Below, piece by piece: positions 1-4,883 of a stretch of DNA of 10,957 nucleotides (the stretch's first letter is position 1; every line of letters starts with the position of its first letter). Under the pieces are notes generated by a model, which saw only the letters and a program-made list of their open reading frames with translations, made no database searches and was not told where the DNA came from. The translations under genes and the position numbers were made by a program. Origin of the DNA: JBKHJZ01 sp046537875. Lineage in GTDB: Bacteria > Actinomycetota > Acidimicrobiia > Acidimicrobiales > VFJN01. The stretch spans positions 1 to 10,957 of the forward strand of contig JBKHJZ010000112.1 of NCBI GenBank assembly GCA_046537875.1. The letters run 5' to 3'.

Positions 1-1346
1 CGTTGCCCCTCCGGGCCGCGGCGGCCGCCGCGGCGCGTGGCACGCAACTGCACCGGGCGTCGCTCGCCCGGCTGGCGGCCCGCTCGCCGGCGCCTCCCGA
101 GCCGTGGCCCGCCCGGGTTCGCGCCGCGCTCGTCGACCTCCTGCTGACCGGGCCTCCGGCGATCCTGCTCCTCGAGGCGCTCGACCAGCAGGGCATCTGG
201 GAGCGCTACCTGCCGGAGTGGCCGGCGGTGCGGTCGGCGCCGCAGCGCAACGCCCACCACCGCTTCACCGTCGACCGGCACCTGTGGGAGGCGGCGGTGC
301 AGGCGGCCGGGCTGGCGGGCCGGGTCGCCCGCCCCGATCTGCTGGTGGTCGCGGCGCTGGTCCACGACCTCGGCAAGGGGCAGCCGGGCGACCACACGGC
401 CAACGGGGTGCGCCTCCTGGCGACCATCGGGCCCCGCCTCGGCTTCGACGCGCGCGACACCGGCACCCTGGTGGCGCTGTGCCGGCACCACCTCCTGCTC
501 GCCGAGGTGGCCACCAGGCGCGACATCGGCGACCCGGCCACGATCGGGCAGGTGGCCGAGGCGCTCGGCTCCCGAGAGGTGCTCGAGCACCTCGCCGCCC
601 TCACCGAGGCCGACTCGCTGGCGACCGGGCCCGGGGCGTGGAGCGACTGGAAGGCGGGGCTCGTGCGGAGCCTGGTGGCCCACGTGGGCGAGCGCCTCGG
701 GGGCGGTGAGGCCCCGGCGCCCGGCGGGGGCTTCCCCACCGGGGAGCAGCGGCAACTGCTCGCGGCGCGCCGGCAGGCGGTGGTCTGCGAGGGCGACCGG
801 CTGACGCTCGTGGCGCCCGACCGGCCCGGCCTCTTCGGCCGGGTGGCGGGCGTGCTGACCATGCACGGGCTCGACGTGCGAGACGCGGCCGCCACCAGCG
901 AGGCGGGCTGGGTCCTCGAGACCTTCCGGGTGGAGTCGAGCTTCGGGCCGACCTTCTCGTGGGACCGCGTCCGCACCGACCTCGACCGTGCGCTGGCCGG
1001 GCAGCTCGCCGTGCGGGCCCGGGTGGCCGAGCGCGACCGGACCTACGGCCGATCCCCTCGGGGCCAGGGCGACGTCGAGCCGGAGGTCCGCATCGATCTC
1101 GATGCGACGCCGAGCGCCACGGTGGTGGAGGTGCACGCGGCCGACCGGCTGGGCGTCCTCTACCGGATCACGAGCGCGCTCGCCGACCTCGACCTCGACG
1201 TGGCCAGCGCCAAGGTGCAGACGCTCGGGCCCCGGGTGGTGGACACGTTCTACGTGCGGGGGCCGTCGGGGGAGCGGGTGACCGATCCGCAGGCGCTCGC
1301 CGAGCTGGAGCGCGCCGTGCTCCACGCGCTGGCGACGTCCGGCTGA
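1..1346 (+). CDS. glnD: Bifunctional PII nucleotidyltransferase / nucleotidyl-removing enzyme GlnD, C-terminal part (5' end outside window)
   Basis: GlnD modifies the PII signal protein (GlnB/GlnK) in response to glutamine. In studied actinobacteria it adenylylates GlnK rather than uridylylating it (family knowledge). The reading frame is open to the window edge, so the N-terminal nucleotidyltransferase domain lies outside; the TTG at base 3 is not a real start. Numbering from base 3, residues about 85-235 form the HD hydrolase domain: HHRFTVDRH near 86-94, the metal-binding VHDLGKG near 121-127, GDHT near 130-133, CRHH near 161-164, and the family-typical RRDIGDP and W-SDWK segments. Two ACT domains follow, about 268-340 (LVAPDRPGLFGRVAGVL) and 375-445 (VEVHAADRLGVLYRITSAL), which bind glutamine in this family. 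The gene ends in TGA. A 50-base gap separates it from the NUDIX gene. No glnB or amtB is visible; they could lie upstream. Confidence 0.95.
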   Translation, partial: LPLRAAAAAAARGTQLHRASLARLAARSPAPPEPWPARVRAALVDLLLTGPPAILLLEALDQQGIWERYLPEWPAVRSAPQRNAHHRFTVDRHLWEAAVQAAGLAGRVARPDLLVVAALVHDLGKGQPGDHTANGVRLLATIGPRLGFDARDTGTLVALCRHHLLLAEVATRRDIGDPATIGQVAEALGSREVLEHLAALTEADSLATGPGAWSDWKAGLVRSLVAHVGERLGGGEAPAPGGGFPTGEQRQLLAARRQAVVCEGDRLTLVAPDRPGLFGRVAGVLTMHGLDVRDAAATSEAGWVLETFRVESSFGPTFSWDRVRTDLDRALAGQLAVRARVAERDRTYGRSPRGQGDVEPEVRIDLDATPSATVVEVHAADRLGVLYRITSALADLDLDVASAKVQTLGPRVVDTFYVRGPSGERVTDPQALAELERAVLHALATSG

Positions 1347-1382
1347 GCGGCCGAGCGAACAGGGAGGGACGCGGACGCTGGG

Positions 1383-1388
1383 TATGGT
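1383..1388 (+). promoter_or_regulatory. Candidate -10 element (TATGGT) for a leaderless NUDIX transcript
   Basis: TATGGT fits the actinobacterial TANNNT -10 pattern and lies 8 nt before the ATG at 1397, where a leaderless transcript would start. The purine stretch AGGGAGGGA near 1360-1368 is too far from the ATG to be its ribosome site. No good -35 is visible. Pattern match only. Confidence 0.3.
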
Positions 1389-1396
1389 CCCCGGGC

Positions 1397-2086
1397 ATGG
1401 GGCGCCTGCCGCCGACCCGACAGGACCTGATCCGTTGGTCCGAGGCACTGTCCGGCATCGCCCGCACGGGGCTGGGTTTCACCGACAGCCTCTACGAGCG
1501 CGAGCGGTTCGAGGAGATCCTGGCCGTGGCGGGCGACATCCGGGCCGCGGCGGTCGCCGACGAGGAGTTCGACACGGAGCACTTCGTGGACGAGTGGATG
1601 AAGGGCGTCGGCCGGGGCGTCGCCGGGTACGTCACTCCCAAGATCGCGGTCGGTGCCGTCGTGTACAACGAGCGGCGCGAGATCCTGCTCGTGCAGCGGG
1701 CCGACTCGGGCATCTGGCTCTACCCCACGGGGTGGGCCGACGTCGGCTACTCGGCGAGCGAGATCGCGGTCAAGGAGGTGCGCGAGGAGACCGGCATCGA
1801 GTGCGAGCCGGTGCGGCTGATCGCGCTGCTCGACGGCCTGCGCCTGGGGTTCACCACCGTGCCCCTGTACAGCCTGGTGTTCCTGTGCCGGGCCCTCGGG
1901 GGTGAGCTGACGGCGCACCCGCTGGAGACCAGGGACGTGGGGTGGTTCGCCGAGGAGGACATGCCCGAGCCGCTCGCCGGCGCGCAGCAGTGGCGGCGCC
2001 ACGCCTTTCGGGCGATCGCGGGCGAGGAGGTCGGCGTGCTCTACGACGAGCCGCGCGACCGGCCCTGGGCGCCGCCGGAGGAGTGA
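1397..2086 (+). CDS. NUDIX hydrolase with N-terminal NUDIX_N_2-like domain (YjhB-type)
   Basis: 229 aa. NUDIX enzymes hydrolyse nucleoside diphosphates linked to another group; this subgroup is often annotated as ADP-ribose pyrophosphatase, but the substrate here is unknown. Residues 8-60 (DLIRWSEALSGIARTGLGF then YERERFEEI) resemble the helical NUDIX_N_2 domain found ahead of the NUDIX fold in YjhB-like proteins. The NUDIX domain runs about 82-210. Its box is G112-I134 (GWADVGYSASEIAVKEVREE then TGI). The core acidic residues E127, E130 and E131 are kept, but the usual Glu of G-x5-E is Tyr118 and the usual Arg of REUxEE is Lys126. From recall the WADVGY form is normal in this subgroup. The frame is open back to 959, but ATG 1397 is chosen because similarity begins just after it and the upstream part is a shadow of glnD. 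No SD is present. It is convergent with the glycosyltransferase, 7 bases apart. Confidence 0.88.
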   Translation: MGRLPPTRQDLIRWSEALSGIARTGLGFTDSLYERERFEEILAVAGDIRAAAVADEEFDTEHFVDEWMKGVGRGVAGYVTPKIAVGAVVYNERREILLVQRADSGIWLYPTGWADVGYSASEIAVKEVREETGIECEPVRLIALLDGLRLGFTTVPLYSLVFLCRALGGELTAHPLETRDVGWFAEEDMPEPLAGAQQWRRHAFRAIAGEEVGVLYDEPRDRPWAPPEE

Positions 2087-2111
2087 GCCGGGGTCAGCCG
2101 GTGATGCTCAC
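2083..2111. terminator. Possible bidirectional hairpin between convergent NUDIX and glycosyltransferase genes
   Basis: GTGAGC (2083-2088) and GCTCAC (2106-2111) are a perfect inverted repeat enclosing both stop codons. A nested CGG/CCG pairing (2089-2091 with 2098-2100) could extend it. There is no T-tract on either side, so intrinsic termination is only a possibility. Confidence 0.25.
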
Positions 2112-2771
2112 GCCGTGGTGGGCCAGCGCGAAGCGCAGGTAGCCCCAGCAGGCGGTGGCGAGCATGCCCAGCTTGGTGGAGAAGCCCACGAGCGGGTGAC
2201 CGAGCTTCTCCTCCTTGGTGCGGTGCCAGAGGCCGGGGAGCACGCGATCGACCCGGTCGAGGCCGGCGTGCGCGACCAGGCTGTTGAGCGCGGCCTCCAC
2301 CCGGTAGCCACGCACGTCGTCGAGGTCGAGCCGCTCGAAGAGCTCGCGGCGCAGCGCCCGCTGTCCGGTGAGCACGGGCAACCCGTCGAGGAAGATCGGG
2401 TTGGCAACCGGCCCCCGGTCGAACAGGCCACAGGCCATGGCGGCCTGGCCGTCGGCGACGCTGGCCACCAGGTCGTCGACGTGCTCCGGGCGCAGGCCCA
2501 CGAGGTCGGCGTCGAGGAACACGATGATGTCGGCGTCGGTGGCTGCGACCCCGGTGCGCATGGCCTGCCCCTTGCCCGGCACCGGCTCGTCGACCACCCG
2601 GGCGCCGTGGTCACGGGCCCTGTCGGCGGTCGTGTCGGTGGAGCCGTTGTCGACGACCAGCACCTCGTCGACCCGGGTGGCGTCGACCGCGGCGAACACC
2701 ACGGCGCCGACGGTGGCGGCTTCGTTCCGCGCGGGGATGATGGCTGCGGTACGGGGGCGAGGGGTCGACAT
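2094..2771 (-). CDS. Glycosyltransferase family 2 (GT-A fold), small GpgS/DPM-like
   Basis: 225 aa. GT2 enzymes transfer a sugar from a nucleotide sugar with a metal held by a DXD motif. Visible: the N-terminal Rossmann-like start AAIIPARNEAATVGAVV (residues 9-25), the nucleotide-binding VVDNGSTD (39-46), GKGQAMRTG (66-74), the DXD-type FLDADLVGL (85-93), LTGQRALRRELFERL (134-148), GYRVEAALNSLV (155-166) and WHRTKEEKLGH (182-192). The order and spacing recall glucosyl-3-phosphoglycerate synthase (GpgS), which adds glucose to 3-phosphoglycerate in actinobacteria, but this protein is much shorter (GpgS is over 300 aa), so donor and acceptor are open. No clear transmembrane segment; 201-217 is mildly hydrophobic. 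The ATG at 2771 has no SD. It is divergent from the kinase gene. An acceptor such as a polyprenyl phosphate is an alternative. Confidence 0.85.
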   Translation of the reverse strand: MSTPRPRTAAIIPARNEAATVGAVVFAAVDATRVDEVLVVDNGSTDTTADRARDHGARVVDEPVPGKGQAMRTGVAATDADIIVFLDADLVGLRPEHVDDLVASVADGQAAMACGLFDRGPVANPIFLDGLPVLTGQRALRRELFERLDLDDVRGYRVEAALNSLVAHAGLDRVDRVLPGLWHRTKEEKLGHPLVGFSTKLGMLATACWGYLRFALAHHGVSITG

Positions 2772-2820
2772 GCGGCGGTCAATCTATCGACGGCCCGGCG
2801 TGACCTGGTATCACGCCGGG
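2772..2820. promoter_or_regulatory. Divergent promoter region between glycosyltransferase and kinase genes
   Basis: This 49-base gap separates two divergent starts and holds no SD for either. On the minus strand TAGATT (2786-2781, TANNNT type) lies 9 nt before the glycosyltransferase ATG. On the plus strand TGGTAT (2806-2811) lies 9 nt before the kinase ATG. Both would give leaderless or nearly leaderless mRNAs. The plus-strand hexamer is weaker because its second base is G. No convincing -35 elements are seen. Confidence 0.35.
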
Positions 2821-3321
2821 ATGCACGTGGTGCTGGTGGGCCCGATGGCCGTCGGCAAGTCGACAGTCGGTCGCCTGCTGGCCGAGCGCCTCGGGCGCCC
2901 CCTGCGGGACAGCGACGACGACCTGTACGCCGAGCGGGGTGTGACGGGTGCGGAGGTCGCGGAGCGGGAGGGCGTCGATGCGCTGCACCACTGGGAGGCG
3001 TCGCACCTGCTACGGGCGCTGGCCGGGGACCGTCCGGCCGTCATCGCGGCGGCCGCCAGCGTGGTCGACGATCCGGCGTGCCGGGCGGCGCTCGGCACGG
3101 CCTTCGTCGTCTGGCTGCGTGCCCCGGTGGAGCAACTCGTCGACCGCCTGGGAGATGACGACCACCGCCGCCGCCTCGGCGAGGTCTCTGCGGGCGACCT
3201 GGTCCGCGCCCGGGCACCGCGCTATGCGGCGGTGGCGGACGCGGTGGTGGACGCGTCCGGCCGGGTGGTCGACGTCGCCGCTCGGGTGCTGGCATCGCTG
3301 CCGCGAGCGTTCACGACCTGA
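2821..3321 (+). CDS. Shikimate-kinase-like P-loop kinase, substrate uncertain
   Basis: 166 aa, the length of bacterial shikimate kinases (AroK). The fold signature is clear: Walker A GPMAVGKSTVG (7-17), the DSD motif D30-S31-D32 where AroK has DTD, LDVSPE-like VVWLRAPVEQLVDRL (96-110), and the C-terminal RAPRYAAVADAVVD (131-144), which matches the conserved R-x-P-x-Y segment. Key shikimate contacts are missing: the FR..E motif is LHHWE (55-59), the GGG loop is AAAAS (76-80), and the lid RP is RR (about 116-118). Inference: it phosphorylates another small molecule or has lost activity, so it should not be called AroK. No aroB, aroC or aroQ lies nearby. ATG 2821 has no SD; a frame open further upstream is a shadow of the antisense glycosyltransferase. 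Confidence 0.85.
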   Translation: MHVVLVGPMAVGKSTVGRLLAERLGRPLRDSDDDLYAERGVTGAEVAEREGVDALHHWEASHLLRALAGDRPAVIAAAASVVDDPACRAALGTAFVVWLRAPVEQLVDRLGDDDHRRRLGEVSAGDLVRARAPRYAAVADAVVDASGRVVDVAARVLASLPRAFTT

Positions 3322-3344
3322 CGCACCGTCAGGCTCGACCTGAC
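3314..3344. promoter_or_regulatory. Repeat cluster upstream of the transporter operon, candidate operator
   Basis: CGACCTGAC occurs exactly at 3314-3322 and 3336-3344, 22 bases apart (about two helical turns), with an inverted copy CGTCAGG at 3327-3333 between them. Thus CCTGACG-CAC-CGTCAGG (3317-3333) is a perfect 7-bp palindrome with a 3-base centre, and GTCAGG-N5-CCTGAC (3328-3344) is a second one. The first copy contains the kinase stop codon. Protein binding is inferred. A terminator hairpin for the kinase is the alternative, but there is no T-tract. No regulator gene is visible. Confidence 0.45.
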
Positions 3345-3372
3345 ACTCCATCAGAAAACCCGGCGGCCGCCA

Positions 3373-3401
3373 TTGTCCCAGCGTGGGGGCCCAGCTACCG
3401 T
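3373..3401 (+). promoter_or_regulatory. Candidate promoter of the transporter operon (TTGTCC-N17-TACCGT)
   Basis: TTGTCC (3373-3378) and TACCGT (3396-3401) have an ideal 17-base spacer. The first matches 4 of 6 bases of TTGACA; the second fits TANNNT. The spacer includes TGGG-GG-CCCA (3384-3393), a small palindrome. A start site near 3408 would leave a leader of about 30 bases containing the SD at 3427-3433. Pattern evidence only. Confidence 0.35.
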
Positions 3402-3438
3402 CGCCCCGGGCTGCCGCACCAGCACCAGGGGGACCATC

Positions 3439-4857
3439 GTGCGACGGACGAGATCTCATTCCATCCTCATCCCGGCGGTGCTCGCCGGGATGGCTCTGCT
3501 GACCGCGGCGTGCGGCTCCGACCGGGGGGAGGATCCCACGGACGAGGCCGGCGACGAGGCGGCCGCCCCCGCGGACGACGGCGGGGACGACGGCGGGGAC
3601 GACGGCCCCGTGATGTTCGGCGACCTCGAGTCGCCGTGTGGCGAGGGCGACCCATCGGGCGCCCCCGACCAGGGAGTGACCGACGACCAGATCGTGATCG
3701 GCTACGGCGACGACGCCGGCTTCCCGCAGTCGCCGGGCCTCAGCCACGAGACCTCCGACGCGATGGAGGCGATGATCGCGTGGTGCAACGAGCAGGGTGG
3801 CATCAACGGCCGCGAGATCGTCGGCAACTACTACGACGCCGCGATCACCGAGGTGGTCAACGCGGTCACCGCCGCGTGCGACGAGGTGTTCATGCTGGTG
3901 GGCGAGGCGTGGGCCCTCGACTCGGCCCAGGAGGAGGCCCGGCTCGGGTGTGACCTGCCCGCCGTGCCCACCTACTCGGTCAGCCCCGTGTTCGCCAACG
4001 CGCCGCTCAGCTACCAGGCGGTGCCCAACCCGGCGGACATCTACACCTCCGGGTGGGCCAGTCACGTGGCCGAGCTCTTCCCCGACGAGGTCACGCGCAC
4101 CTCGACGATGTTCGGGAACTTCGCCGCCACCAGGGACACCACCGACAAGGTGACCCAGACCTTCCCCGAGCACGGCTTCGAGTTCCTCGACTGTCCCCAG
4201 GAGTACAACATCGCGGGGGAGCCGGACTGGCGACCCTTCGTGCAGGCCCTGGAGGACTGCGGGGCGGAGGTCGTGTACTACTCGGGGCAGGCGTACCCCA
4301 ACATGCAGAACATGCTGGATGCCGCGGCCCAGGCCGGCTACAGGCCGATCTGGTTGAGCGACTCGAACAACTACCTGCGGTCGTTCGCCGACTGGAACAC
4401 CAGCGGCAACGGCGACAGGGTGCACATCCGCACCGCCTTCTGGCCCTTCGAGCAGGCCGAGCACAGCCCCGCCACCCAGCAGTACGTCGAGATCGTCGAG
4501 GGCAACGGCGGTGACATCAGCCAGCTCGGCCAGCAGACCACGTCGTCGTTCCTGCTGTGGGCCACCGCGGCCCAGGCCTGCGGCGACGAGCTCACCCGTG
4601 AGTGCGTGCTCGACGAGCTCTCGGAGATCACGAGCTGGACGGGTGGCGGCCTCCACGCCGAGACCAACCCCGGCGAGAACCTGCCGCCCGAGTGCTCCAA
4701 GCTGCTCCGCCTCGACGGCACCGACTGGGTGCAGGCCTACCCCGAGGACGAGGCCGAGTTCGACTGCCCCGAGAACGCGGCGTCGGAGCTGTCCGGCCGG
4801 GTCGTCGACCAGGCCGAGCTGAACGAGGACCGGATCTCCACCAAGTTCACCGGGTAG
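3439..4857 (+). CDS. Branched-chain-amino-acid-type (HAAT/Liv) ABC transporter substrate-binding lipoprotein
   Basis: 472 aa. It captures a solute outside the membrane and delivers it to the LivHM-type permease encoded next. The N-terminus is a lipoprotein signal: MRRTRSHS, hydrophobic 9-22, then LTAAC with Cys25 as the lipidated residue (Thr at -3 is slightly unusual). An acidic Asp/Gly/Ala linker (residues 29-57) with a DDGG repeat follows. The periplasmic-binding-protein type I fold (Peripla_BP_6-like) spans about 80-450: TDDQIVIGY (81-89), AWCNEQGGINGREI (114-127), VGEAWALDSAQ (154-164), VVYYSGQAYPNMQNML (278-293). Ten cysteines besides Cys25 suggest disulfides. GTG 3439 is chosen because it directly precedes the signal peptide and has an SD AGGGGGA at 3427-3433; a TTG at 3373 would spoil the signal. 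First gene of the operon. The ligand cannot be read from sequence; HAAT proteins also bind aromatic and fatty acids, amides and urea. Confidence 0.9.
   Translation: MRRTRSHSILIPAVLAGMALLTAACGSDRGEDPTDEAGDEAAAPADDGGDDGGDDGPVMFGDLESPCGEGDPSGAPDQGVTDDQIVIGYGDDAGFPQSPGLSHETSDAMEAMIAWCNEQGGINGREIVGNYYDAAITEVVNAVTAACDEVFMLVGEAWALDSAQEEARLGCDLPAVPTYSVSPVFANAPLSYQAVPNPADIYTSGWASHVAELFPDEVTRTSTMFGNFAATRDTTDKVTQTFPEHGFEFLDCPQEYNIAGEPDWRPFVQALEDCGAEVVYYSGQAYPNMQNMLDAAAQAGYRPIWLSDSNNYLRSFADWNTSGNGDRVHIRTAFWPFEQAEHSPATQQYVEIVEGNGGDISQLGQQTTSSFLLWATAAQACGDELTRECVLDELSEITSWTGGGLHAETNPGENLPPECSKLLRLDGTDWVQAYPEDEAEFDCPENAASELSGRVVDQAELNEDRISTKFTG
3468..3492. repeat. Perfect 10-bp inverted repeat in signal-peptide coding region
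   Basis: CATCCCGGCG (3468-3477), loop GTGCT, CGCCGGGATG (3483-3492). The stem is GC-rich and perfect and begins 29 bases after the GTG of the lipoprotein gene. It can form an mRNA hairpin. Whether it acts in regulation or translation pausing is unknown. Confidence 0.5.
3574..3606 (+). repeat. 12-bp tandem repeat coding the acidic DDGG linker of the lipoprotein
   Basis: GACGACGGCGGG occurs at 3574-3585 and 3586-3597, followed by GACGACGGC at 3598-3606. It encodes residues 46-56 (DDGGDDGGDDG). Such acidic low-complexity linkers commonly tether actinobacterial lipoproteins away from the membrane, and repeat number may vary between strains. Confidence 0.85.
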
Positions 4858-4883
4858 CGGAGCGAGGACCGGAACCCGGTGGA
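4846..4883 (+). promoter_or_regulatory. Candidate translational-coupling hairpin at binding-protein/permease junction
   Basis: The end of the binding-protein gene (4846-4855, TTCACCGGGT) pairs with the start of the permease gene (4874-4883, ACCCGGTGGA): ten pairs, one of them G-U. The stem includes the first base of the TAG stop and the whole GTG start (4879-4881), and the SD GAGGA (4864-4868) sits in the 18-base loop. A smaller alternative hairpin is ACCGG-AAC-CCGGT (4868-4880). Ribosomes finishing the first gene would open the long stem. Confidence 0.5.

Noticed and set aside
206..976. 256-codon antisense frame in glnD
   Set aside because: Ser/Arg/Pro-rich shadow opposite the HD and first ACT domains.
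959..1396. Upstream extension of the NUDIX frame into glnD
   Set aside because: It overlaps the ACT domains of glnD and is an Arg/Gly/Ala-rich shadow. NUDIX_N_2 similarity starts only after ATG 1397.
2115..3158. 347-codon plus-strand frame opposite the glycosyltransferase
   Set aside because: It is a His/Gly/Val-rich antisense shadow, while the minus strand encodes a clear GT2 protein with a DXD motif.
3373..3438. TTG start giving a 22-residue longer binding protein
   Set aside because: It would place a polar segment before the lipoprotein signal, and the same TTG fits better as a -35 element. GTG 3439 has an SD and directly begins a normal signal peptide.
3574..3606. DDGG tandem repeat considered as a CRISPR-like or mobile repeat
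   Set aside because: It is in frame, has no spacers and encodes an ordinary acidic lipoprotein linker.
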